DNA of 64,000 nt from the NCBI RefSeq assembly GCF_025345615.1, contig NZ_JAODWD010000004.1, positions 434,001-498,000 of the forward strand, written 5' to 3'. Both the position numbers and the translations under genes were made by a program. This stretch comes from Mycobacterium deserti. GTDB lineage: Bacteria; Actinomycetota; Actinomycetes; Mycobacteriales; Mycobacteriaceae. Each line of letters starts with the position of its first letter. The stretch's first letter is position 1. The notes beneath the pieces were generated by a model, which was not told where the DNA came from, searched no databases, and was given only the letters and a program-made list of their open reading frames with translations. Positions 23,384 to 31,778 of this stretch are shown here, in pieces.

Positions 23384-24343
23384 ATGACACTCCTGAACAC
23401 ATGGGTTCGCAGGCTGATGGCCGGAACCCTTGCTGCCCTGCTGTTGCCGGGACTGATCACCGTCGCAGGTGGTTCGGCTACCGCAGCGGCCTACTCGCGT
23501 CCCGGTCTTCCCGTCGAGACCCTGATGGTTCCTTCGGCGGCGATGGGCAGAGACATCCCGGTCAGGTTCCAGGGCGGTGGACCGCGCGCGGTGTACCTGC
23601 TCGACGGTCTGCGCGCACGCGACGACAACAGCGGGTGGGACATCGAAACCGCTGCGTTCGAGAACTACTACCAGTCGGGTGTGTCAGTGGTCATGCCGGT
23701 CGGCGGTATGTCCAGCTTCTACACCAACTGGCAGGGACCGGCAGTCGGCAACGGCACCACCTACAACTACCAGTGGGAGACGTTCCTGACCTCCGAGTTG
23801 CCTGCGTACCTGTCGGCGAACAAAGGCATCTCGCCGAGCGGCAACGCCGTCGTCGGTCTGTCGATGTCGGGTAGCTCGGCGCTGATCCTGGCGGCCTACT
23901 ACCCCGGGCAGTTCAGCTTCGCGGGCTCGCTCTCCGGCTTCCTCAACCTGTCCCAGGGCATCTGGCCGACGCTGGTCGGATTCGCGATGCGCGACTCCGG
24001 CGGCTTCGACGCCACCGCGATGTGGGGACCGGGTGGCGGTCCGGCGTGGCAGCGCAACGACCCGACGCTTCAGGCAGGCACGCTGGCGGCCAACGGCACC
24101 CGCATCTGGGTGTACACCGGTAACGGCAGGCCCGGCGACCTCGGCGGCGGCGGCGACATCCCCGGCCAGGTGCTCGAGAGCATCACCCAGGACAGCAACC
24201 AGGCATTCCAGCAGGCGTACCTCGCCAGCGGTGGAGGCAACGGCACCTTCAACTTCCCGCCCAACGGCACGCACGGGTGGGGCTACTGGGGTGCACAGTT
24301 GAACGCGATGAAGGGCGACATCCAGCGCACACTGGGCGCCTGA
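23384..24343 (+). CDS. antigen 85-family mycolyltransferase (cysteine-free paralogue)
   Basis: A 319-residue secreted esterase of the Ag85/Fbp family. A signal peptide with Arg-rich start (WVRRLMAG) and hydrophobic core ends ATAAA; the mature protein starts YSRPGLPVE, close to the Ag85 N terminus. The catalytic triad is S162 (GLSMSGSSA), E265 and H297 (NGTHGWGYWG). Ag85 enzymes transfer mycolic acids between trehalose monomycolates or onto arabinogalactan at the cell surface. Unlike Ag85A/B/C the protein has no cysteine: the C87/C92 disulfide loop and C209 are replaced (PAVGNGTT, WVYTGNG). ATG 23384 is chosen because it begins the signal peptide. M. tuberculosis has PE24 at this locus, so this is a species-specific insertion. 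Confidence 0.9.
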   Translation: MTLLNTWVRRLMAGTLAALLLPGLITVAGGSATAAAYSRPGLPVETLMVPSAAMGRDIPVRFQGGGPRAVYLLDGLRARDDNSGWDIETAAFENYYQSGVSVVMPVGGMSSFYTNWQGPAVGNGTTYNYQWETFLTSELPAYLSANKGISPSGNAVVGLSMSGSSALILAAYYPGQFSFAGSLSGFLNLSQGIWPTLVGFAMRDSGGFDATAMWGPGGGPAWQRNDPTLQAGTLAANGTRIWVYTGNGRPGDLGGGGDIPGQVLESITQDSNQAFQQAYLASGGGNGTFNFPPNGTHGWGYWGAQLNAMKGDIQRTLGA

Positions 24344-24360
24344 TCCCACCCCGATCCTGC

Positions 24361-24417
24361 CGAACGTTCCTTACCGCTCCATATTTCTCGTGAACTTCGA
24401 GCGGTAAGGAACGTTCG
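24361..24417. terminator. perfect 19-bp inverted repeat between convergent genes
   Basis: The arms 24361-24379 and 24399-24417 are perfectly complementary (19 bp) around a 19-nt loop. The structure lies between the mycolyltransferase stop (24343) and the convergent transglutaminase stop (24429), where a bidirectional terminator is expected. No U-tract follows, which is usual in mycobacteria. The length and perfection of the stem also allow a palindromic mobile repeat. Confidence 0.6.
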
Positions 24418-24428
24418 CGGGCTGAGCG

Positions 24429-25268
24429 TCAGGCGAGTCGGGTGATCTCGACGACGACGTCGAGATCAGTCGACCCCTCACCCGAGTAAATCCCTTTCAG
24501 CGGCGAGACGTCGGAGTAGTCGCGACCGACCCCCACGCTGACGTACTGCTCGTTGATGTCTGCGTCGTTGGTGGGGTCGTAGCTCCACCACCCACCGGTC
24601 CACGCCTGCACCCAGGCGTGGCTCTGCCCGTCGATGGTTTCGCCCACGACGGCGTCCTTGTTCGGATGCAGATACCCCGACACGTAGCGGGCCGGAATAC
24701 CCATGCTGCGCAACAGGATCAGCGTCAGATGGGCGAAATCCTGACAGACACCCTCGCCCTCGCGGTGCGCGTCCAGCCCCGAGGAATGCACGCCGGTGGT
24801 GCCCGGTACGTACCTCAGCTCGCTGTGCACCCAATTCGCGGCGGCGATGACCGCCTCGCGCGGATCGTGATACTTGACGATGCGCTCACCCACCCGCGTG
24901 ATTCGACTACTCTGCGGCGTGTAGTGGCTGGGCGAGAGCACCTCGTCGAACCGGTCGATCACGGCCTCGGCGCGCAGATCCTCCCACCCGGCCTCCGTCT
25001 CGGGCATCTCGCCGCGCTCGGTCTCCACCACCGACGACGACGTCACCTCCAGCTCGGTGTGCGGGGCGTGCAGGTCGAAGGCCGTCACCGCCGTGCCCCA
25101 GTAGTCGACGTATCGGTAAGACCGTGTGGCAGGGACGGTTTCGACGCGGTTCAGGATGACGTTCTGCCGTGAGTCCGATCGCGGTGTCAGCCGCGCCTCG
25201 TTGAACGACGCGGTGACCGGCGACTTGTACGCATAGCCCGTCGAGTGCACGACCCGCAGCCGCCACAT
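24429..25268 (-). CDS. transglutaminase-like protein (Rv2409c-like)
   Basis: A 279-residue protein with an N-terminal beta-sandwich domain (bacterial transglutaminase-like N, about 1-80) and a papain-like transglutaminase core. The catalytic Cys is in GEGVCQDFAHLTL, His in QSHAWVQAW and Asp in YDPTNDADIN. Members may cleave or crosslink peptides; the substrate is unknown. The start overlaps the stop of the alpha-E gene by one base (TGATG), and it is the third gene of a conserved ATP-grasp / alpha-E / transglutaminase operon. Length equals Rv2409c (279, from memory). Confidence 0.88.
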   Translation of the reverse strand: MWRLRVVHSTGYAYKSPVTASFNEARLTPRSDSRQNVILNRVETVPATRSYRYVDYWGTAVTAFDLHAPHTELEVTSSSVVETERGEMPETEAGWEDLRAEAVIDRFDEVLSPSHYTPQSSRITRVGERIVKYHDPREAVIAAANWVHSELRYVPGTTGVHSSGLDAHREGEGVCQDFAHLTLILLRSMGIPARYVSGYLHPNKDAVVGETIDGQSHAWVQAWTGGWWSYDPTNDADINEQYVSVGVGRDYSDVSPLKGIYSGEGSTDLDVVVEITRLA

Positions 25269-26242
25269 CAGATCTCACCCTCTTCGATGACCAGCGAGCC
25301 GCTGCTACTGGTCTCGTGCCAGGCCACCCACGGCGCCGAATGGAAATACTGCAGCGACAACGCTTCCCCGACGTCCGAGCAGGTCTTCTGCAGCCCGGCC
25401 AGCCGCTGCTCGAGCGACTCCAGCAGCACACCCGGTCGCAGGAACTCCAACTCGCTGCGGGCGCGGCCCAGCAGTCGCTGCGCCTCGGCCGTCGCGCCGA
25501 GCCGGTTGCTCGGCCGGTTGAGCAGTTCTTCAAGGCTGTGTTCGGCAAGGCGCAACGAGTAGAAGATCGACCGCGGGAACAATCGGTCCAGCAGCATGAA
25601 CTCCACGACGCGGCCGGCGTCGAGCACACCGCGGTAGGTCCGCAGATACGTGTCATGTGCTCCGGCGGAGCGCAACAACGTGACCCACGCCGGCGAGGAC
25701 GCGCTGTCGCCTACGCGGGACAGCAGCAGGCGCACGGTCATGTCCACCCGCTCGATGGCGCGGCCCAGGACCATGAAGCGATACCCGTCGTCGCGCGACA
25801 GCGTGGAGTCGGCCAGGCCGGCGAACATGGCCGCGCGACCTTCGACGAAGGACAGGAACTCATGCGGCCCAAGCCGTTTGGCGGCGCGCTCACGTTCCGA
25901 CAGTGCGTTGTAGGTCGTGTTGAGACACTCCCAGATCTCGGTGGATGTGACTTCCCTTGCGCCGCGGGCGTTCTCGCGTGCGCCCGAGATCGCGTCGACG
26001 ATGGAGCCGCCGTGGGCGCCGCGGCTGAACGCGACGATGTCGGTCAGCGACCACACGTCCAGCGGCTCGTCGGGCGGGTCGATGCCCAGCACCCGCAGCA
26101 GCGTCCGCGACGCCTGGTCGGGATCGACGCTGGAGTCCTCCAACAGTTGGTGCACGGTCACGTCGAGGATGCGCGCGGTGTCGTCGGCGCGTTCGACATA
26201 CCGGCCGATCCAGTACAGCGATTCAGCGTTGCGCGCCAGCAT
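25268..26242 (-). CDS. alpha-E domain protein (Rv2410c-like)
   Basis: A 324-residue all-helical protein with the alpha-E signature: MLARNAESLYWIGRYVERADDTARILDV at the N terminus (MLARNAESLYWIGRY is the hallmark) and FMVLGRAIERVDMTVRLLL in the middle. The domain is nearly always encoded between a circularly permuted ATP-grasp ligase and a transglutaminase, as here, and is predicted to be part of a peptide-ligation system. Biochemical function is unknown. It starts with ATG 26242, 15 nt after the ATP-grasp gene. Confidence 0.87.
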   Translation of the reverse strand: MLARNAESLYWIGRYVERADDTARILDVTVHQLLEDSSVDPDQASRTLLRVLGIDPPDEPLDVWSLTDIVAFSRGAHGGSIVDAISGARENARGAREVTSTEIWECLNTTYNALSERERAAKRLGPHEFLSFVEGRAAMFAGLADSTLSRDDGYRFMVLGRAIERVDMTVRLLLSRVGDSASSPAWVTLLRSAGAHDTYLRTYRGVLDAGRVVEFMLLDRLFPRSIFYSLRLAEHSLEELLNRPSNRLGATAEAQRLLGRARSELEFLRPGVLLESLEQRLAGLQKTCSDVGEALSLQYFHSAPWVAWHETSSSGSLVIEEGEI

Positions 26243-26257
26243 CAGGTGTCACCCGCC

Positions 26258-27928
26258 TCACTGCTGTTGCTGTTGCTGTTGATCCTGCGTCTGCCCGTCG
26301 CTGCCGTCGGCTCTGCGCCCCTTGGCCGCCTTGGGCAGCGCGCGCACCACTTCGGCCGCACCGAGTTCGCGGTCGGCGACCGACGTGCGCGATGCCATCA
26401 CCCAGGTGTCTTTCGATCCGCCGCCCTGGCTCGAGTTGACCACCAGCGAGCCCTCGGGCAGGGCGACCCGGGTGAGCCCGCCGGGCAGCACCCAGACGTC
26501 GTCGCCGTCGTTGACCGCGAACGGCCGCAGGTCGACGTGGCGCGGCGCCAAGGTGTTGTCGATCTTGGTGGGCACCGTCGACAGCTGCATCACGGGCTGC
26601 GCGATCCAGCCGCGGGGGTCGTTGCGGATCTTCTTGGTGATGGCGGCCAGTTCCTTGGCCGACGCGTCGGGTCCGAAGACGATGCCGTAGCCGCCGGACC
26701 CCTCGACGGGTTTGATCACCAGTTCCGCGACGCGATCCAAGACTTCCTCGCGCTCGTCGTCCAACCAGCAGCGGAAGGTGTCGACGTTGGCCAGCAACGG
26801 TTTCTCACCGAGGTAGTACTCGATGATCGTCGGTACATAGGTGTAGACGAGCTTGTCGTCGCCTACCCCGTTGCCGACGGCGCTGGAGATCACGACGTTG
26901 CCGGCCCGCGCGGCGTTGAGCAGCCCCGCGACCCCGAGTACCGAGTCGGGCCGGAACTGCATCGGGTCGAGGAACGCGTCGTCGATGCGCCGGTAGATGA
27001 CGTCGACCTGTCGCTCCCCTTCGGTGGTGCGCATGTAGACGGCGTTGTCGCGGCAGAACAGGTCGCGGCCCTCGACGAGTTCCACGCCCATCTGCCGCGC
27101 CAGCAGCGAGTGCTCGAAGTAGGCCGAGTTGTAGACACCCGGCGTCAGCACCACCACGGTCGGGTCCGCGACGTTGTTGGCCGCCGCGTTACGCAGCGCG
27201 CGCAGCAGGTGCGACGGGTAGTCCCCGACCGCCCGGACGCGATGGGTGGCGAACAGGTTGGGGAACACGCGCGCCATCGTGCGGCGGTTCTCCATCACAT
27301 ACGAGACCCCGGACGGTGAGCGCAGGTTGTCTTCCAGCACCCGGAAGTCGCCCTTGGCGTCGCGAATCAGGTCGATACCCGCGACGTGGATGCGTACGCC
27401 GTTGGGCGGGACGATGCCCACGGCTTCGCGATGGAAGTGCTCACAGGAGGTGACGAGCCGGCGCGGGATGACCCCGTCGCGCAGGATGTCCTGTTCGCCG
27501 TAGATGTCGTGGAGATACATCTCCAGGGCCTGCACCCGCTGGCGGATGCCCCGCTCGAGCCGCGTCCACTCCGCGGCCGAGATGACCCGCGGCACGAGAT
27601 CGAGCGGGAACGGCCGTTCCTGGCCCGAGAGCGAGAAGGTGATGCCCTGGTCGATGAACGCACGGCCGAGCGCCTCGGCGCGTGCTTCGAGTTCGGAGGC
27701 GTCCGATGGCGCGAGTTCAGCGAAAATTCCCTTGTAGGGCCCGCGCACGTTGCCCTGGCCGTCGAACATTTCGTCGAAGGCGGCCGCATAGCTGCCCAGG
27801 CTGTTGTAGCCGTCGAAAACGCCCTGGTGCTGTCTGGACCGATTGGCTGGAGTGCGCGCGGGGCGCGCCGCCTCGTTGGGCTGTCTTGCTACTCGCGTGT
27901 GCGGCGTCCGCAGGCTCACCAGGGACAT
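26258..27928 (-). CDS. circularly permuted ATP-grasp protein (Rv2411c-like) with poly-Gln tail
   Basis: A 556-residue protein of the circularly permuted ATP-grasp family, predicted to form amide bonds. Typical segments are RVLEDNLRSPSGVSYVMENR, GVYNSAYFEHSLLARQMG, VDVIYRRIDDAFLDP and VIKPVEGSGGYGIVFGP, the last being the ATP-grasp loop. It heads the operon with the alpha-E and transglutaminase genes. The C terminus is low-complexity, ending in D followed by seven Gln, encoded by alternating CAA/CAG codons. ATG 27928 (MSLVSLRTP) is chosen; the frame is open a further 12 codons. It should be cytoplasmic. Confidence 0.87.
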   Translation of the reverse strand: MSLVSLRTPHTRVARQPNEAARPARTPANRSRQHQGVFDGYNSLGSYAAAFDEMFDGQGNVRGPYKGIFAELAPSDASELEARAEALGRAFIDQGITFSLSGQERPFPLDLVPRVISAAEWTRLERGIRQRVQALEMYLHDIYGEQDILRDGVIPRRLVTSCEHFHREAVGIVPPNGVRIHVAGIDLIRDAKGDFRVLEDNLRSPSGVSYVMENRRTMARVFPNLFATHRVRAVGDYPSHLLRALRNAAANNVADPTVVVLTPGVYNSAYFEHSLLARQMGVELVEGRDLFCRDNAVYMRTTEGERQVDVIYRRIDDAFLDPMQFRPDSVLGVAGLLNAARAGNVVISSAVGNGVGDDKLVYTYVPTIIEYYLGEKPLLANVDTFRCWLDDEREEVLDRVAELVIKPVEGSGGYGIVFGPDASAKELAAITKKIRNDPRGWIAQPVMQLSTVPTKIDNTLAPRHVDLRPFAVNDGDDVWVLPGGLTRVALPEGSLVVNSSQGGGSKDTWVMASRTSVADRELGAAEVVRALPKAAKGRRADGSDGQTQDQQQQQQQ

Positions 27929-27970
27929 GCTGCACCACCGGCCGTGTTTCGGCAGGCCAGCCACGTCACT

Positions 27971-28000
27971 TTGGGCATTTACCCACCGCGCTGGTAACCT
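27971..28000 (+). promoter_or_regulatory. candidate promoter of rpsT
   Basis: TTGGGC (27971-27976), an 18-nt spacer and TAACCT (27995-28000) predict a transcription start near 28008 and a leader of about 70 nt before rpsT. Confidence 0.45.
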
Positions 28001-28077
28001 GAACCCTCGCTGCCCGCTCGCCGGGCGCCCACCAACTTTTGTGCAAACCCAGCTGAGATTTACGAAGGACTACACGC

Positions 28078-28338
28078 GTGGCCAACATCAAGTCGCAGGA
28101 AAAGCGCATCAAGACCAACGAGCGCCGCAGACTGCGCAACAAGTCGGTGAAGTCGTCGCTTCACACGGCGGTACGTGGCTTCCGCGCGGCAGTCGAGGCC
28201 GGCGATAAGGAGAAGGCCGGCGAACTGCTGGCGTCGACCAACCGCCAGCTCGACAAAGCCGCCAGCAAGGGCGTCATCCACAAGAATCAGGCCGCCAACC
28301 GCAAGTCGGCGCTGGCCCGGGCGCTCAACAAGATCTGA
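28078..28338 (+). CDS. rpsT: 30S ribosomal protein S20
   Basis: An 86-residue basic, helical protein starting MANIKSQEKRIKTNERRRLRN, the standard S20 N terminus (MANIKSQEKR), and ending KSALARALNKI. It binds 16S rRNA early in 30S assembly. GTG 28078 is preceded by GAAGGA at a 9-10 nt distance. It is single, convergent with the holA-comEC-comEA operon and separated from the holA stop by 3 nt. Confidence 0.97.
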   Translation: MANIKSQEKRIKTNERRRLRNKSVKSSLHTAVRGFRAAVEAGDKEKAGELLASTNRQLDKAASKGVIHKNQAANRKSALARALNKI

Positions 28339-28341
28339 GTC

Positions 28342-29304
28342 TTAGCCGTCGGCTAGTTCGGCGACCTTGCGCACCGTCGCTTCCAGCGCGTAGTCGGCAT
28401 CGGCTGCCGCCCCTTTGACATCGGCGTTGAGCGCCGCCACCAGACGCATGGCTTCGGCCACCGAGGTGCGCGACCACCGGCGTGCCTGCTTCTGCGCTTT
28501 CTGCACCCGCCACGGCGGCATGCCGAGTTCGGACGCGAGCCGGTACGGGTCGCCGGACAGCGGGCCGACCCGTGCGATCGCATGAATGGCCTCGGCCAGC
28601 GCGTCGGCGAGAACGACATGCGGCTCGCCGCGCATCATCGCCCAGCGCAAGGCCTCCGCGGCGCCCGCGACGTCACCGACGACCGCCTTGTCCGCGATGT
28701 CGAAACCCTTCACCTCGGCCTTGCCGGAGTGATAGCGCCGCACGGCGGCGGCGTCGACCGCGCCGCCGGTGTCGGCCATCAGCTGCGAGCACACGGCCGC
28801 CAACTCGCGGATGTCAGAGCCGACCGCGTCCAGGACGGCGGTGACGGTGTCGTCGCCGACTTTGGCCTTCAGCGCGCGGAACTCGCGACGCACGAAGTCG
28901 GCGCGTTCGGCGGCCTTGGTGATCCGTGCACACGGATGAACTTGCGCGCCAACCTTTTTGAGCTGATCGGCGAGCGCCTTGGCGCGACCGCCGCCGGAGT
29001 GCACAACGACGAGGATGGTGCCGGGAGGCAGGTCGGCCGCGGCGTCGGCGATCAGCGTGACCGCCTCCTTGCCGGCCTCTGCGGCGGCTTCGAGGACGAT
29101 CACCCGTTCGTCGGCGAACAGCGACGGGCTGAGCAGTTCGGCGAGCTCGTTGGTGCTGACCTCACCTGCGCGCAACCGGTCGATCGGAACATCCTGTGTG
29201 CCGGCACTTTTGCGCGCGGCCCGCAGCACCGCTGCCACGGCACGTTCGACAAGCAGTTCCTCGTCGCCCAGCACCAGGTGCAGGCGCGACTCCTCTTGGC
29301 TCAC
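28342..29304 (-). CDS. holA: DNA polymerase III subunit delta
   Basis: A 320-residue AAA+-like clamp-loader delta subunit, which opens the beta sliding clamp. Family segments are LHLVLGDEELLVERAV at the N terminus, VVVHSGGGRAKALADQLKK, FDIADKAVVGDVAGA and the C-terminal helical collar. No Walker motif is expected in delta. The GTG start overlaps the comEC stop as GTGA. Orthologue of Rv2413c. Confidence 0.93.
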   Translation of the reverse strand: MSQEESRLHLVLGDEELLVERAVAAVLRAARKSAGTQDVPIDRLRAGEVSTNELAELLSPSLFADERVIVLEAAAEAGKEAVTLIADAAADLPPGTILVVVHSGGGRAKALADQLKKVGAQVHPCARITKAAERADFVRREFRALKAKVGDDTVTAVLDAVGSDIRELAAVCSQLMADTGGAVDAAAVRRYHSGKAEVKGFDIADKAVVGDVAGAAEALRWAMMRGEPHVVLADALAEAIHAIARVGPLSGDPYRLASELGMPPWRVQKAQKQARRWSRTSVAEAMRLVAALNADVKGAAADADYALEATVRKVAELADG

Positions 29305-30848
29305 CCCCCGATCGTGTCATGCCCGCCCGACAGTCCTGACACCGTCCATGCGAGCAGGCACAGCGTGGTCGCGCACGCCGCGACCCGGAACCAGTGCCAC
29401 CGCCACGACATCACCGCGCCGATGCCGGCCGCCGCGATGGTGCCGACGCCGAGCAGTCCGGACGGCACGGGCAGCACCGCGCCTGGCACGACGGCCGCCC
29501 ACCGCGCCACGCTCAGCAGCCACCACAATTCGGGACCGGTGAACCGGACGAGCAGTTCGGCGCCTGCGGGCCACAGCGGGCACAGTGCCGCGGCGGCCGT
29601 ACCGACGACGGTGATCGGCGCGATCACCACGGCCACTGCGAGGTTGGCGGCGACCGCGGGAACGCTGAAGGTGCCCGCCATGCCGGCCACCAGCGGTGCG
29701 GTGACAAGCTGCGCGGCGACCGCGACGCTGACCGCGTCCGCGAGCAGTTTGGGCCAGCCCTGGCCGACCAGACGGCGTGACCAGACCGGAGCGATGACCA
29801 CGAGCGCCGCCGTGGCCGACACCGACAGCGCGAATCCGAGGTCAACGGCCAGCTCCGGCGCCGCGATCAGCAGGGCCAGCACGCTGGCCGACAGCGCGGG
29901 AATCGCCTGTCGCCGGCGGTGTGAGGCCACGGCGAGCAAGGTGATCGCACCCATGACCGCCGCGCGAAGCACGCTCGCCGACGGCTGAACCACGACGACG
30001 AACGCCACCAGCGCCACCGCGGCGAGTCCGACCGCGGCCCGTGGACCGATCAGGCCCGCCGACAGCAGTACGGCCCCGCACACGATGGTGACGTTGGCGC
30101 CCGACACGGCGGTCAGATGGGTCAACCCCGCGGCGCGAAACTGCGCGCTGGTCTGCTGCGCCACGGCCGACGTGTCCCCGAGCACCAACGCGGGCAACAT
30201 CGCCGCTTGGTCCGCGGGCAACGCGCGCCTGGCCGCGTCGGCGAAGCCGGCCCGGACGTGGTGCGCGGCGCGATGGATCGGCGCGGCGTCGCCCCACACC
30301 GGCCGCCCCGAGGCGGACAGCACCGCCACTGTCAGATCGCGCCGCATCGGCTTGCCGATCCGCGCTCGGAAGCCGACCGGTCGCCCCGCCGTCAGTAATG
30401 CGAAGTCGGTGGCCGAACCGAGAACGACCACCCGACCGTTCATCTCGTGTCCGTCGAGTGCCTGCACGGTGCCGCGGAACATCGTCCGGTTGCCCCCGAG
30501 CGCGCGGGGACTCTCGCTCGGAGTGACGACGACGGAGGCGATCGTGCCGTACCGCTCGGCGATCGGATGGTCGCGCAGTTCGTCGACGCGCACGCCGACC
30601 GCGACGGCGAAGCCCACGCCCGCCAGAGCCGCGGCGACTGCCGCCGTCACGACCGCCCGGCCGGAGCCGCCGCTACGGCGGACACCGCACCGCCCCGCCA
30701 GCGCGGTGCCGAGCACGCACAGCCCGATGGCCGCCAACGACCCCGCGACGTGCCATAGGATGCCGGACGCCGTCACCGCCCAGCCCGTGAGGGCCGACGG
30801 CACCAGCCGGAGGTCCGCCCCGACCGGGCCGGGTGGTGTCGCGGTCAC
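29301..30848 (-). CDS. comEC: ComEC/Rec2-family DNA-uptake channel protein
   Basis: A 515-residue polytopic membrane protein with about ten hydrophobic helices. The competence domain signature GLTHLTAVSGANVTIV lies near residue 240, after the DUF4131-like N-terminal soluble region with an OB-like fold. The C-terminal metallo-beta-lactamase domain of long ComEC proteins is absent, as in other mycobacteria. It is predicted to pass single-stranded DNA across the membrane, though natural transformation is not established in mycobacteria. It overlaps comEA and holA as GTGA on both sides. Confidence 0.9.
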   Translation of the reverse strand: MTATPPGPVGADLRLVPSALTGWAVTASGILWHVAGSLAAIGLCVLGTALAGRCGVRRSGGSGRAVVTAAVAAALAGVGFAVAVGVRVDELRDHPIAERYGTIASVVVTPSESPRALGGNRTMFRGTVQALDGHEMNGRVVVLGSATDFALLTAGRPVGFRARIGKPMRRDLTVAVLSASGRPVWGDAAPIHRAAHHVRAGFADAARRALPADQAAMLPALVLGDTSAVAQQTSAQFRAAGLTHLTAVSGANVTIVCGAVLLSAGLIGPRAAVGLAAVALVAFVVVVQPSASVLRAAVMGAITLLAVASHRRRQAIPALSASVLALLIAAPELAVDLGFALSVSATAALVVIAPVWSRRLVGQGWPKLLADAVSVAVAAQLVTAPLVAGMAGTFSVPAVAANLAVAVVIAPITVVGTAAAALCPLWPAGAELLVRFTGPELWWLLSVARWAAVVPGAVLPVPSGLLGVGTIAAAGIGAVMSWRWHWFRVAACATTLCLLAWTVSGLSGGHDTIGG

Positions 30849-31663
30849 ACACGCACGAGTGCGCGCAGCTTCTCCAGCCGCGCCGGCCCGATACCGTCGA
30901 CGTCGCCCAATTGATCGACGCTGGCGAACCGCCCGTTGGCGTCGCGCCAGGCGACGATGGCGGACGCGGTCACCGGGCCGACCCCGGGAAGTGTGTCGAG
31001 TTGTTCGACGGTCGCCGTGTTGAGATCGATCAAACCGCCCGGCGCCGTGGGGTTTTCGGAGGTGGTCGCGCCGGACGTCGTCGCCGCGTCCTGATCGGCC
31101 GCGACCGAACTGCCCATCTGTGTCGGCTGTCCCGGTGGGGCGGCGATTCCGACCACAATCTGCTCACCGTCGGCGACGCGCCGAGCCATGTTGAGGCCGA
31201 TGAGGTCGGCGCCGTCCAGTGGCCCGCCGGCCGCGGTGAGGGCGTCGGCGATCCGGGCGCCGGAGTCCAGCGTGACCAGGCCGGGCTTGTGCACAAGGCC
31301 GACCACACTGACCACGACCGGCCCTTCGGGCGCGGGCGGCGCGCCCGGGGTCGGGCCTGCTGAGGAAACCATCTGCACCGGCGGCAGTTTGGCCGACACC
31401 ACCGGCGGCGGTTTGTCACGAACCACGGTGAAGACCGTGACCAGTACGGCCAATACTCCGACGACGCCGAGAGCGATGACACCGGCGCGGCCGGGATCGG
31501 CCCGGATGGTGGCGAGCCAACCGGCAGTGCCCGACGGCTTGGTGTCGGGCAGCCAGCGTGACAGCGAGGTGTCGGACTGCTCATCCTCGTGCTCGCCGTC
31601 CGGCTCTGATCCTTCTGCGCTGAGGCGGCGGTGCAACCGCTGGGCGGGCAGTTCGGTTCGCAT
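30845..31663 (-). CDS. comEA: ComEA-like helix-hairpin-helix DNA-binding protein
   Basis: A 272-residue membrane-anchored protein. A cytoplasmic charged N terminus (1-58) is followed by one membrane helix (about 60-82), a Pro-rich linker, an SLBB domain (VVVSVVGLVHKPGLVTLDSG, about 112-160) and a C-terminal double helix-hairpin-helix (LNTATVEQLDTLPGVGPVTA and FASVDQLGDVDGIGPARLEK). It should bind incoming duplex DNA outside the membrane and pass it to ComEC. First gene of comEA-comEC-holA. In M. tuberculosis eis follows; here it does not. Confidence 0.92.
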   Translation of the reverse strand: MRTELPAQRLHRRLSAEGSEPDGEHEDEQSDTSLSRWLPDTKPSGTAGWLATIRADPGRAGVIALGVVGVLAVLVTVFTVVRDKPPPVVSAKLPPVQMVSSAGPTPGAPPAPEGPVVVSVVGLVHKPGLVTLDSGARIADALTAAGGPLDGADLIGLNMARRVADGEQIVVGIAAPPGQPTQMGSSVAADQDAATTSGATTSENPTAPGGLIDLNTATVEQLDTLPGVGPVTASAIVAWRDANGRFASVDQLGDVDGIGPARLEKLRALVRV

Positions 31664-31778
31664 GCGGCCGACGGTAGGCGCGTGACCCGACCGGACCGGC
31701 CGTGAACGCGACGCGCCGCAACGGTCTGTGGATCAATCACGCATTGGGGATAACCAGCAAATTACGATGAGCCTCACG

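Noticed and set aside
25316..27319. 667-codon open frame on the plus strand opposite the alpha-E and ATP-grasp genes
   Set aside because: It crosses the boundary of two real minus-strand genes and shows no recognisable domain; a shadow frame.
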